From assembly GCF_014170335.1 (NCBI RefSeq), contig NZ_LZZS01000035.1, forward strand, positions 248,001-312,000: DNA of 64,000 bases. Direction: 5' to 3'. The position numbers were made by a program, and so were the translations under genes. The DNA comes from Achromobacter sp. UMC46. GTDB lineage: Bacteria > Pseudomonadota > Gammaproteobacteria > Burkholderiales > Burkholderiaceae_B. A model generated the notes under the pieces. The model did not search any database. It had not been told where the DNA came from and was given only the letters and a program-made list of their open reading frames with translations. Each line of letters begins with the position of its first letter. Within the stretch, counting starts at the first letter, position 1. Of this stretch, positions 42,798 through 51,929 are shown in pieces.

Positions 42798-43313
42798 ATG
42801 ACGACAGACGCCCTTGACCAGACCCCCAATCGGCTGCGCCGATTCGCCTGCATGATGTACGAAGCCGTGCTGCTGTTCGGCGTGGTGTTCCTGGCCGGCT
42901 ACCTGCTGGACACGCTGACCCAGAGCAAGAACGCGCTGGAACTGCGGTCGGCGAGGCAAGCCTGGCTGTTCGTCGCGATCGGAGCCTACTTCGTACTGTG
43001 CTGGCGCCGCCGCGGACAGACCTTGCCCATGAAGACCTGGAACATCCGGCTGGTGGATCGCGACGGCAACACGCCGAGCACGCTCCGGCTGATCCTGCGC
43101 TACGTGCTGGTCTGGCCCCTGGTGCTGGCCGGGGCCGCCGTGGTGTGGGGCGCCGCCAGCCTGACTGGCTGGGCCTCGATGGACATGTTCATCGTCGCCG
43201 CGCCCTTCACGATCTTCGTCTGGTCATGGTTCGACCCCGACGGGCAGTTCCTGCATGACCGCATCTTGGGCACACGCCTGCGCAATGCGCCGCAGCGCCA
43301 GAAATCGCGGTAG
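42798..43313 (+). CDS. RDD-family membrane protein
   Basis: A 171-residue inner-membrane protein with about four hydrophobic segments. The opening RLRRFACMMYEAVLLFGVVFLAGYLLD and the GQTLPMKTWNIRLVDRDG loop are the RDD-domain signature, and FLHDRILGTRL closes the domain. Function is unknown for most family members; small-ion exchange has been proposed for some. It is followed by a perfect 10-base hairpin. Confidence 0.88.
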   Translation: MTTDALDQTPNRLRRFACMMYEAVLLFGVVFLAGYLLDTLTQSKNALELRSARQAWLFVAIGAYFVLCWRRRGQTLPMKTWNIRLVDRDGNTPSTLRLILRYVLVWPLVLAGAAVVWGAASLTGWASMDMFIVAAPFTIFVWSWFDPDGQFLHDRILGTRLRNAPQRQKSR

Positions 43314-43348
43314 CCGCCCCCGTCACACATAAATTATTACAATTAGCA

Positions 43349-43378
43349 AAAGCATGCGGCGATTTCGGCGCATGCTTT
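43349..43378. terminator. Hairpin after the RDD gene
   Basis: AAAGCATGCG and CGCATGCTTT form a perfect 10-base stem with a 10-base loop, with A and T runs at the two ends, 35 bases after the RDD stop codon. It can act as a terminator on either strand. Confidence 0.75.
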
Positions 43379-43444
43379 CAGAAAGTTGAAAGTCGTCCGC
43401 AAAGACAATGAGGCCCCGTTAAACAGACGCCTTCCGGACCTCTC

Positions 43445-44356
43445 ATGCGCGCTTTCCTCTCCCGACTGTCGCTGGCCGCCGCCAGCGCGCTGTGCTTCCT
43501 GCCCACCGGCGCCACGGCCCAGAACGCATCGGCCCAGCAAGAGATCGAATCCGCCATGAAAGCCGCCTTCGCCGCCGCCCAGCAAGGGCCTGCGGAAGTG
43601 AAGCTGGGCGACCAGGCGGTGGTGCGCCTGCCGCAGAACATGTTCTTCGTGCCGCGCTTCCAGGCCGAACGCCTGATGCAGGCCTACGGCAACGGCAAGG
43701 ATCCGTCGCTGCTGGGCGTGGTGATGCCCAAAAGCGACGATGACGACTGGGTCGTCACCGTCAACTTCGACAAGGCCGGCTACATCAAGGACGACGACGC
43801 GCGCAACTGGAACGTCGGCGAACTGCTGGACAGCCTGCGCGAAGGCACCGAACAGTCCAACGAAGCGCGCAAGAAGCGCGGCTTTCCCGAACTGACCGTG
43901 GACGGCTGGGTCGAGGCCCCGAAGTACGACAGCAACTCGCAGCGGCTGGTCTGGTCGGTGGCCGCCAAGCACAAGGGCGCCGACGCCGGCGAAGACCCGA
44001 CGGTGAACTACAACACCTATGCGCTGGGCCGCGACGGCTACATCACGCTGGACCTGATCACCCAGCAAAGCCTGGTGCCCAAGGACAAGACCGCCGTGCT
44101 GGCGCTGCTGGACAACCTGAACTACGTGGACGGCAAGCGCTACGCCGATTTCGATTCCTCGACCGACAAGGTCGCGGAATACGGGCTGGCCGCGCTGGTG
44201 GCCGGCGTGGCCGCCAAGAAGCTGGGGCTTTTCGCCGTCATCGCCGCCTTCCTGGCCAAGTTCGCCAAGGTCGGCATCCTGGCCGCGGCCGCGCTGGGCG
44301 GCGGGCTGTGGAAGCGCCTGCGCGGCAAGAAGGCCGACGGGCAGCAACAGCCCTGA
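43445..44356 (+). CDS. DUF2167-family membrane protein
   Basis: A 303-residue protein with a cleavable signal peptide (about 1-25, ending TGATAQ) and a periplasmic DUF2167 region. The C-terminal hydrophobic stretch is at about 240-290 (LAALVAGVAAKKLGLFAVIAAFLAKFAKVGILAAAALGGGLWKRL). Conserved family parts include LGVVMPKSDDDDWVVTVNFDKAGYIKDDDA and VEAPKYDSNSQRLVWSV. The function is not known. It is a single gene with hairpins on both sides. Confidence 0.87.
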   Translation: MRAFLSRLSLAAASALCFLPTGATAQNASAQQEIESAMKAAFAAAQQGPAEVKLGDQAVVRLPQNMFFVPRFQAERLMQAYGNGKDPSLLGVVMPKSDDDDWVVTVNFDKAGYIKDDDARNWNVGELLDSLREGTEQSNEARKKRGFPELTVDGWVEAPKYDSNSQRLVWSVAAKHKGADAGEDPTVNYNTYALGRDGYITLDLITQQSLVPKDKTAVLALLDNLNYVDGKRYADFDSSTDKVAEYGLAALVAGVAAKKLGLFAVIAAFLAKFAKVGILAAAALGGGLWKRLRGKKADGQQQP

Positions 44357-44365
44357 GCCATCCCC

Positions 44366-44402
44366 GTGACGGCGGCGCCATGTAAAACCGCGCCACCGTC
44401 AC
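44366..44402. terminator. Hairpin after the DUF2167 gene
   Basis: GTGACGGCGGCGC (44366-44378) pairs with GCGCCACCGTCAC (44390-44402) at 12 of 13 positions around an 11-base loop containing AAAA. It lies 9 bases after the stop codon and has no T-run. Confidence 0.55.
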
Positions 44403-44459
44403 AACAGCGTCACGGATTCTTCACACGCGCGTCATCGCCGGATGATTTCATCCTGAGGC

Positions 44460-45332
44460 ATGACGACAGCCCACATGGAAGCGACCGTGAACGAAATCCG
44501 ACCTGCGCACTGGCGTGCTCTCTGGATTTCCGATATTCACCTGGGCACTGCCGGGTGCAAAGCGGAATTCCTGCTCGATTTCCTGGACCACAACGATTCG
44601 GACACCCTGTACTTGGTGGGCGATATCGTCGACGGCTGGCAGCTGCGCAAGCATTGGCACTGGCCGCGGGCGCACAACGACGTCATCCAGCGCATCCTGC
44701 GCAAGGCGCGCAACGGCACGCGGGTGGTGTTCATCCCCGGCAACCATGACGAATTCGCCCGCGAATTCGCAGGCTACGCGTTCGGCGACATCGAGATCCT
44801 GGACGAAGACGTGCACGTCACCGCCAAAGGCCTGCGCCTGCTGGTTCTGCACGGCGACCAGTTCGACGGCGTGATCCAGCACAGCCGCTGGCTGGCCCAT
44901 CTGGGCGACGGGCTCTATCAGCTGGCGTTGTGGATCAACCATCATTTCAACCGGCTGCGGCACCGGCTGGGGCTGCACTACTGGTCCCTGTCGCAGTACC
45001 TGAAGCACAAGGTCAAGAACGCCGTCTCGTTCATCACGGATTTCGAGGAAGCGCTGGCGGGCGAAGCGCGCCGGCGCGGCCTGGACGGCGTGGTCTGCGG
45101 CCACATCCACAAGGCCGAACTGCGCGACGTGGGCGGCATCCTGTACTGCAACGACGGCGACTGGGTGGAAAGCCTGTCCGCCCTGGCGGAAACCCACGAC
45201 GGCCAGCTCCAGCTGCTGGACTGGGCGGCGATCCAGGCCGAAATGCATCCGGAACCGGCCCCCCGCCCCCCGCGTTCGCTGTCCTTGCCCGCCCTGCCCT
45301 CCGCACTGCGGCGCCAAAGCAAACACCCGTGA
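44460..45332 (+). CDS. LpxH-like UDP-2,3-diacylglucosamine diphosphatase
   Basis: A 290-residue calcineurin-like metallophosphatase. Metal-site motifs run in order: SDIHLG, GDIVDGW, GNHDEF, LHGDQFD and the late GHIHKAEL. The family hydrolyses UDP-2,3-diacylglucosamine to lipid X in lipid A synthesis (LpxH/LpxH2 group). The C-terminal 40 residues are Pro/Ser-rich. The start is the ATG at 44460, although the ATG at 44475 is possible because the ribosome site is too close. It stands alone. If another lpxH exists, this one may act on a different substrate. Confidence 0.82.
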   Translation: MTTAHMEATVNEIRPAHWRALWISDIHLGTAGCKAEFLLDFLDHNDSDTLYLVGDIVDGWQLRKHWHWPRAHNDVIQRILRKARNGTRVVFIPGNHDEFAREFAGYAFGDIEILDEDVHVTAKGLRLLVLHGDQFDGVIQHSRWLAHLGDGLYQLALWINHHFNRLRHRLGLHYWSLSQYLKHKVKNAVSFITDFEEALAGEARRRGLDGVVCGHIHKAELRDVGGILYCNDGDWVESLSALAETHDGQLQLLDWAAIQAEMHPEPAPRPPRSLSLPALPSALRRQSKHP

Positions 45333-45461
45333 TAACCCGTATGCGTCCCCATTACGCAACGGGGATATTGCAGTTCACGGCCCTCTAGGTCATGCTTGCA
45401 TCTGAGGCAACGGGCGAGTTGGCCCGTTCACGCAGCTGCAACATGCTTACAACATAGGGCC

Positions 45462-47258
45462 ATGAACGACCAATATCAGGCGCTCTACCAATCATTCCGC
45501 TGGCTGGTACCGACCCAGTTCAACATTGCGGATGCGTGCTGCCACCGCTGGGCATCCAGTAGTCCGGATGCGCGGCGCATTGCCATCTACTACGAAGATG
45601 AGTCCGGCAACCGCGAGGTCTGGACCTATGCCCGACTGGCCGAGGCCGTCAATCAGCTGGCCAACGGCCTGGTGAAAATGGGTGTGGGCCGCGGCGATCG
45701 GGTCGGTGTCGTTTTGGGGCAACGCCCCGAAACCGTCGTCGCCCACATGGCCATCTACACGGTGGGCGGCGTCGTGCTGCCCCTGTCGGCCCTGTTCGGC
45801 CCCGAAGCCCTGGAGAGCCGCCTGCGCGACTCGGAAACCCGGGTCGCCATCGTGGACCACGCCTCCAGCGCCAACCTGCTGGCCGTCAGCGACAACTGCC
45901 CCAACCTGCAGCAGATCATCGGCATCGGTTTCGCCGACGAGCGCGTCCTGCCGTGGCGCAGCCTGCTGGCCCGCCAGCCCAGCGAATTCAAGGCCATCCC
46001 GACGCGGTCGTCCGACCCCGCCATCCTGCTCTATACGTCGGGCACCACCGGCGCGCCCAAGGGCGCGCTGCTGCCGCACAGCGTGCTGATCGGCAACCTG
46101 CCGGGCTTCGTGGCCTCGCAGGACTGGTTCCCCAAGCCCGCGGATGTCTTCTGGTCGCCGGCCGACTGGGCCTGGACGGGCGGCATGATGGACGCCCTGC
46201 TGCCCACGCTGTATTTCGGGCACCCCATCGTGGGCACGCGCGGCCGCTTTTCCGCCGAACGCGCGTTCGAGCTGATGGAGCGCTATCAAGTCACCAACAC
46301 CTTCCTCTTCCCGACCGCGCTGAAGATGATGATGAAGGCGGTGCCGGAACCCCGCAACCGCTACCAGCTGGCCTTGCGCTCCATCATGAGCGCAGGCGAA
46401 AGCGTGGGCGAAACCGTCTTTGAATGGTGCCAGTCGGCACTCGGCGTGACGCCCAACGAGATGTTCGGCCAGACGGAAATGAACTATGTGGTGGGCAACA
46501 GCCAGAAGCGCTGGCCGGCCCGGCCGGGCAGCATGGGCCGGCCCTACCCCGGCCATCAGGTCGCGGTGCTGAACGATGACGGCAAACCCGTGACCGCCGG
46601 CGAAACAGGCGAAATCGCCGTCAACCGGCTGGACATCCACGGCTATCCCGACCCGGTGATGTTCCTGGGCTATTGGCGCAACGAAGCCGCCACCCAGGCC
46701 AAGTTCAAGGGCGACTGGTGCCTGACGGGCGACCTCGCCACCCTCGATGCCGACGGCTACCTCTGGTATGCCGGCCGAGCCGACGACGTGTTCAAGTCGT
46801 CGGGCTACCGGATCGGCCCGGGCGAAATCGAAAGCTGCCTGATCGGGCATCCTGCCGTGGCCAATGCCGCCGTGGTGCCCAAGCCGGACACCGAGCGTGG
46901 CGCCGTAGTCAAGGCCTACGTTGTATTGACGCCGGAGTTCGTCCACCGCGACCGCGCCGATGTCATCGAGAACCTTCAGGAACACGTCCGCGAGCGCCTG
47001 GCGCCCTACGAGTATCCGAAAGAGATCGAATTCGTCGACGAATTGCCCATGACGACAACCGGCAAGATCCAGCGCCGCATCCTGCGCCTGCGTGAAGAAG
47101 AGCGCGCCCGCGCCGCCGTCCCGCCGGCCCCAGCCGCGGCACCCGCTGCGGCGCCCGTTGCGGCCCCCGCTACGCCCCCCCCTACGGCACCCGCTGTGGC
47201 CGCGGCCGTTGACACCGGCGAGGCCCACAACGGCCCTGAGAAGCCACCGGAGACTTAA
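45462..47258 (+). CDS. Acyl-CoA synthetase (AMP-binding family)
   Basis: A 598-residue acyl-adenylate-forming enzyme with the P-loop-like LLYTSGTTGAPKGALL, the adenylate motif CLTGDLATLDADGYLWYAGRADDVFKSSGYRIGPGEIE and the catalytic lysine in TTTGKIQRRILR. The start is the ATG at 45462. The last 40 or so residues are an Ala/Pro tail (after RLREEERARA), beyond the usual family end. Substrate may be acetate, propionate or another short-chain acid; the sequence does not decide. The gamma carbonic anhydrase gene starts 4 bases after its stop codon. Confidence 0.88.
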   Translation: MNDQYQALYQSFRWLVPTQFNIADACCHRWASSSPDARRIAIYYEDESGNREVWTYARLAEAVNQLANGLVKMGVGRGDRVGVVLGQRPETVVAHMAIYTVGGVVLPLSALFGPEALESRLRDSETRVAIVDHASSANLLAVSDNCPNLQQIIGIGFADERVLPWRSLLARQPSEFKAIPTRSSDPAILLYTSGTTGAPKGALLPHSVLIGNLPGFVASQDWFPKPADVFWSPADWAWTGGMMDALLPTLYFGHPIVGTRGRFSAERAFELMERYQVTNTFLFPTALKMMMKAVPEPRNRYQLALRSIMSAGESVGETVFEWCQSALGVTPNEMFGQTEMNYVVGNSQKRWPARPGSMGRPYPGHQVAVLNDDGKPVTAGETGEIAVNRLDIHGYPDPVMFLGYWRNEAATQAKFKGDWCLTGDLATLDADGYLWYAGRADDVFKSSGYRIGPGEIESCLIGHPAVANAAVVPKPDTERGAVVKAYVVLTPEFVHRDRADVIENLQEHVRERLAPYEYPKEIEFVDELPMTTTGKIQRRILRLREEERARAAVPPAPAAAPAAAPVAAPATPPPTAPAVAAAVDTGEAHNGPEKPPET

Positions 47259-47262
47259 GGCA

Positions 47263-47784
47263 ATGCCCATTTACCAGCTTGACGACCTGATCCCCCGCAT
47301 CGACCCCGCCGCCTATGTGGCCGACAGCGCCGACATCATCGGCAATGTCACGCTGGAAGCGGGCGTCAGCATCTGGTCGAACGTATCCATCCGCGGAGAC
47401 AACGACGCCATCCTGATCCGCCACGGCACCAATATCCAGGAATCCAGCGTCCTGCACGTGGACGGCGGCTGTCCCATGACGATCGGCCCCAACGTGACGG
47501 TGGGCCACCAGGCCATGCTGCACGGCTGCACCATCCACGAAGGCGCCTTGGTGGGCATGCAGGCGATCGTTCTGAACAATGCGGTCATCGGGCGCAATTG
47601 CCTGATCGGCGCTGGCGCGATCATCCCCGAAGACCGGATCATCCCCGACAACTCCCTGGTGATCGGCATCGGCAAGATCGTGCGCGAGCTCTCGGAAGAG
47701 GAAATCGCCAATCTGCACAAAAATACCGCCCATTACGTGGCGCGGGGCCAACACTACAAGACGGCGCTGAAACGGCTGGCCTGA
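47263..47784 (+). CDS. Gamma carbonic anhydrase family protein
   Basis: A 173-residue left-handed beta-helix trimer protein built of hexapeptide repeats (from DIIGNVTLEAGVSIWSNVSIRGD). The zinc-ligand histidines H65, H82 and H87 are conserved, as in Cam/YrdA-type proteins. The start is the ATG at 47263, coupled to the acyl-CoA synthetase gene by a 4-base gap. Many such proteins show low or no carbonic anhydrase activity, so the reaction is not assured. Confidence 0.9.
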   Translation: MPIYQLDDLIPRIDPAAYVADSADIIGNVTLEAGVSIWSNVSIRGDNDAILIRHGTNIQESSVLHVDGGCPMTIGPNVTVGHQAMLHGCTIHEGALVGMQAIVLNNAVIGRNCLIGAGAIIPEDRIIPDNSLVIGIGKIVRELSEEEIANLHKNTAHYVARGQHYKTALKRLA

Positions 47785-47858
47785 CCCTCCGGGGAAACCG
47801 CCGAACCCCCTTGCTGGCAGCAGGGGGAATCCCCCGCCTGATCGGCTAACATTCCGCT

Positions 47859-48788
47859 ATGACCGATCAGCTTAAAAAATACCTTACCGAAGACCGCAGC
47901 GTCCGCATCCAGGCCGTGCGCCTGGACACGACCTGGAAGGCCGTTCAGGCCAACCACGACTACCCGCCCGCCATCACCCACCTGCTGGGCGAACTGGTGG
48001 CCGCGTCCACCCTGCTTGCCGCCAATATCAAGTTCGAAGGCTCGCTGGTGCTCCAGATCCAGGGCGACGGCCCCATCGCCCTGCTGGTGGTGGAATGCCG
48101 TTCCGACCTGAGCCTGCGCGCTACCGTCAAAGTGCGCGAAGGCCATGACGTTCCCGCCGACGGCACGATGCAAAGCCTGCTGAACCCCGGCGGTGGCGGC
48201 CGCTTCATCGTGGTGCTGGATCCGCAGCGCAAGCTGCCCGGCCAGCAGGCCTATCAGGGCATCGTGCCCCTGGAAGGCGAGACCGTGGCGGAAGCCCTGC
48301 AGCACTACATGAAGGCGTCCGAGCAGTTGGACACCCGCCTGTGGCTGGCGGCCGACGCCGACCATGCGGCCGGCATGCTGATCCAGCGCCTGCCCTATCA
48401 CGGCGGCTCGGATGCGCCGCTGCTGACCGAACAGGCCGCAGCGGAAACCTGGGACCGCACCAACGCGCTGGCCAGCACCCTCAAGCGAGACGAAGTGCTG
48501 GAGGCCGAGATCGACACGCTGATCCACCGCCTGTTCTGGGAAGACACCCTGCTGGCGTTCGATCCGGTGACGGTGCGCTGGCACTGCCCGTGCACCCGCG
48601 AACGCGTCGCAAGCATGCTGCGTTCGCTGGGCGAAGAGGAAGTCAACAGCGTCCTGGCCGAGCGCGGCCAGGTGGACGTGTCCTGCGACTTCTGCGGCAA
48701 GCCCTACAAGTTCGACGCCGTCGACTGCGCCACCTTGTTCGCGCCGAACCAGCCGCCGGCCGACGACGCGCCCCCGACGGTGCATTGA
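47859..48788 (+). CDS. hslO: Redox-regulated chaperone Hsp33
   Basis: A 309-residue chaperone that becomes active when oxidative stress releases zinc from its C-terminal cysteine centre. The zinc motif is CPC near WHCPCTRERV and CDFC in SCDFCGKPY. The N-terminal domain (YLTEDRSVRIQAVRLDTTWKAVQANHDYP, LLGELVAASTLLAA) is typical. The start is the ATG at 47859, and the length fits the family. Confidence 0.95.
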   Translation: MTDQLKKYLTEDRSVRIQAVRLDTTWKAVQANHDYPPAITHLLGELVAASTLLAANIKFEGSLVLQIQGDGPIALLVVECRSDLSLRATVKVREGHDVPADGTMQSLLNPGGGGRFIVVLDPQRKLPGQQAYQGIVPLEGETVAEALQHYMKASEQLDTRLWLAADADHAAGMLIQRLPYHGGSDAPLLTEQAAAETWDRTNALASTLKRDEVLEAEIDTLIHRLFWEDTLLAFDPVTVRWHCPCTRERVASMLRSLGEEEVNSVLAERGQVDVSCDFCGKPYKFDAVDCATLFAPNQPPADDAPPTVH

Positions 48789-48853
48789 TTCCCGGCCGTC
48801 CCGCGCCCCGGGACGGTTTCATCCCTTCGGATTGTCCGCATCGACAGGCGGTC

Positions 48854-49615
48854 ATGCCCGCGCCACACTGCGCAGCCATGACCGCCTTTTTCTTTGCCTG
48901 CCCGCGGCAGCGGGGTGCCGCCGCCATCGAATTCGCCGTAGCGGGCGCCGTGGTACTGCTGCTGGGCCTCTTGGCGATCGACGCCGCCCGCTGGCAGGCG
49001 GTGCGGCAGATGGCACACCTGGCGCTGATCGAAGCCGCCCGCGCGGGCGCGACCGCCCATGGCGACCCCGCCCGTATGCAGCAAGCCTTTCAACAAGCCT
49101 TGCTGCCGCTGCACGCGGGCGCGGATGGGGATGGCGGCCGCACCGGTGCGCAACGCCGGCGGGAACGCGCCCAGGCCGAGGTCGCGGCATTGACCGGCCT
49201 GACCCCGTGGCGGATCGAAATCCTGGGTCCTGACGCCCAGGCGTTCCGCGAGCATGGCCGCGCCGGCCTGACGGTCGCGGCGGCCCGGGGCTTGCGCGCG
49301 ATCGACAACGACTACCAAGACCTTCAGCATGCGCGCAGGCCTCCCCGGCCGGGAGGCATCAGCATCTTCGAAGCGAACACGCTGAAACTTCGCCTGACCT
49401 ACCTGCACCGGCCCTGGTTGCCGCCCGTGCGTGCGCTGCTCGCCTTGCTGGGGCGTACGGACGCCACCTACGCAGGCGTGGCGCGCGCGCAGGGTCTGCT
49501 GCCGATTCAGGTGGAACTGGAAATGGAGATGCACTCGCACCCGGTCGATTGGGCGGGCAAGGCGCCCCAGCCAGCGGGAATGGTGGCCGGCGCGTGCCGC
49601 AACGCCACGTGCTGA
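48854..49615 (+). CDS. TadE-like protein
   Basis: A 253-residue protein with the TadE-type N terminus: a short basic cap then RQRGAAAIEFAVAGAVVLLLGLLAIDAARWQ, a single membrane span with the conserved E. The remainder is a soluble region of no known domain. TadE-like proteins are usually minor pilins encoded in tad pilus clusters; here it is alone. The start is the ATG at 48854, with ATG 48878 an alternative; the ribosome site is imperfect. Its stop codon lies in a hairpin shared with the convergent ftsB stop. Confidence 0.75.
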   Translation: MPAPHCAAMTAFFFACPRQRGAAAIEFAVAGAVVLLLGLLAIDAARWQAVRQMAHLALIEAARAGATAHGDPARMQQAFQQALLPLHAGADGDGGRTGAQRRRERAQAEVAALTGLTPWRIEILGPDAQAFREHGRAGLTVAAARGLRAIDNDYQDLQHARRPPRPGGISIFEANTLKLRLTYLHRPWLPPVRALLALLGRTDATYAGVARAQGLLPIQVELEMEMHSHPVDWAGKAPQPAGMVAGACRNATC

Positions 49616-49628
49616 GGAAAAACCTCAG
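49612..49628. terminator. Minimal hairpin carrying both stop codons of convergent genes
   Basis: CTGAGG-AAAAA-CCTCAG joins the two 3' ends. The stop codon of the TadE-like gene (TGA, 49613-49615) and that of ftsB (TGA on the minus strand, 49625-49627) both lie inside the stem. It is short, and its role in termination is uncertain. Confidence 0.45.
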
Positions 49629-50065
49629 TGCCGGGTCGTGGCGTTGTTGGCCGGACTAGTGGGCTTGGGTGCGGTAGCAGGCGTGGCCGCCCGGGCAGGC
49701 GGCTTGGCGGCCGGTGCGCTGGCGCGCGTGGCGGTGGGCGGCTTGGCAGCGGGATCCGCCGCAAGCGACGCGCCGGCAGCGGGCGGCTGCGTGTTCTGCG
49801 GCAGGATGTGCACGAAGACTTCGCCCTCGCGCATCATGCCGAGCTCGCCGCGGGCGCGCTCTTCGATGGCGCCGGTGCCGCCTTCAAGATCCCGCACTTC
49901 GGCTTCCAGCGCGGCGTTGCGCGCGCGCAGGCCTTCATTGGTCTCGCGCTGCTCCGCCACCTGGCGTTGCAGATCCCAGACCTTGAACCAGCCGCCCTTA
50001 CCCAGCCACAGCGGGTATTGGATCAAGCCGACCAGCACGAACAGCACCAGGAACAACAGGCGCAT
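49625..50065 (-). CDS. ftsB: Cell division protein FtsB
   Basis: A 146-residue bitopic membrane protein of the divisome (FtsQ-FtsB-FtsL). A single N-terminal span (LLFLVLFVLVGLIQYPLWLG) with the typical YPLWLGKGGWFKVWDL is followed by a coiled coil (QRQVAEQRETNEGLRARNAALEAEVRDLEGG). The last 50 residues are Pro/Ala/Thr-rich and exceed the usual FtsB length of about 105. It follows eno, the common gene order. Confidence 0.93.
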   Translation of the reverse strand: MRLLFLVLFVLVGLIQYPLWLGKGGWFKVWDLQRQVAEQRETNEGLRARNAALEAEVRDLEGGTGAIEERARGELGMMREGEVFVHILPQNTQPPAAGASLAADPAAKPPTATRASAPAAKPPARAATPATAPKPTSPANNATTRH

Positions 50066-50136
50066 ACGCGAGAACCCTCAGAGCAGTCGTGGCGCGGATG
50101 CGGCCGCGGCGCCAGGCGCCGCGGCCGCGCTTCCCA

Positions 50137-51423
<1,287 letters not shown>

Positions 51424-51427
51424 GACT

Positions 51428-51712
51428 TTACATTCCCTGAACGATAAACATATTCATGACGGCCGCGCCCTCTCGGGCGTTGCGGGCACGGCGGTACTGC
51501 CAGGAGTCGTAGAAGGCCTGGGCGGCGGCCATGGAGGGGAACTCCATGACGACGGTGCGGCCAGGCTCACGGCCCTCAAGGTGCTTGGACTCTCCGCCGC
51601 GCACCAGGATCTTGGCATCGTACGCGCGCATGGCGAGCGTGGACAGACGCTTGTAGTCCTCGTATTGGGCAGGCTTGGTCACCGTGACGTCGGCGATGAG
51701 GTAAGCACTCAT
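51428..51712 (-). CDS. DUF1330 protein
   Basis: A 94-residue protein of the DUF1330 family (dimeric alpha+beta barrel fold), with AYLIADVTVTKPAQYEDYKRL, RGGESKHLEG and VVMEFPSMAAAQAFYDS. The function is unknown. In many betaproteobacteria it lies between kdsA and eno. Ribosome site AAGGAA lies upstream of the ATG at 51712. Confidence 0.92.
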   Translation of the reverse strand: MSAYLIADVTVTKPAQYEDYKRLSTLAMRAYDAKILVRGGESKHLEGREPGRTVVMEFPSMAAAQAFYDSWQYRRARNAREGAAVMNMFIVQGM

Positions 51713-51746
51713 GGGGTTCCTTCAGGGCAGTTGCGTTGTTGGGTAT

Positions 51747-51929
51747 CTACAGCGGATAGCTGACGCCAGATACGGCAACGCCGCCAGTGTCGCGCAAGGC
51801 GGCCGGGCGACGCATATCCGATGCTAATTGGTTGTATCCCAAAGCAGCGCCGCCGTACAGGGCGGCGCCGGGAAAACGGCCCGCGGCCCCGAGGATCCGC
51901 TTACGGAACTCGAGACCGCAGACGCGCAT
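51747..51929 (-). pseudogene. kdsA: Decayed kdsA remnant
   Basis: A 60-codon open frame occupies the position of kdsA (3-deoxy-D-manno-octulosonate 8-phosphate synthase, about 284 residues) between pyrG and DUF1330-eno. It begins MRVCGLE, like the KdsA N terminus MRVCGFE recalled from Bordetella, in TAATG overlap with pyrG. It then jumps to GYNQLASDMR...ALRDT, which matches the central KdsA segment GYNNLVSDMR...IMRET at about 13 of 22 positions counted from a shared GA start, before losing similarity and stopping. About 180 codons of the middle and the whole C-terminal part are missing. Non-functional; an intact kdsA is expected elsewhere because Kdo is normally essential. The match is by eye and memory. 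Confidence 0.7.
51847..51868 (-). terminator. Hairpin inside the kdsA remnant
   Basis: GCGCCGCC-CTGTAC-GGCGGCGC is a perfect 8-base stem with a 6-base loop, about 60 bases after the pyrG stop codon, followed on the minus strand by TGCTTTGG. It may now serve to end the pyrG transcript. Confidence 0.45.

Noticed and set aside
51747..51929. A genuine 60-residue gene coupled to pyrG
   Set aside because: Two separate parts of it match two distant parts of KdsA, it sits at the kdsA position and it includes a terminator-like hairpin; decay explains this better than a new gene.
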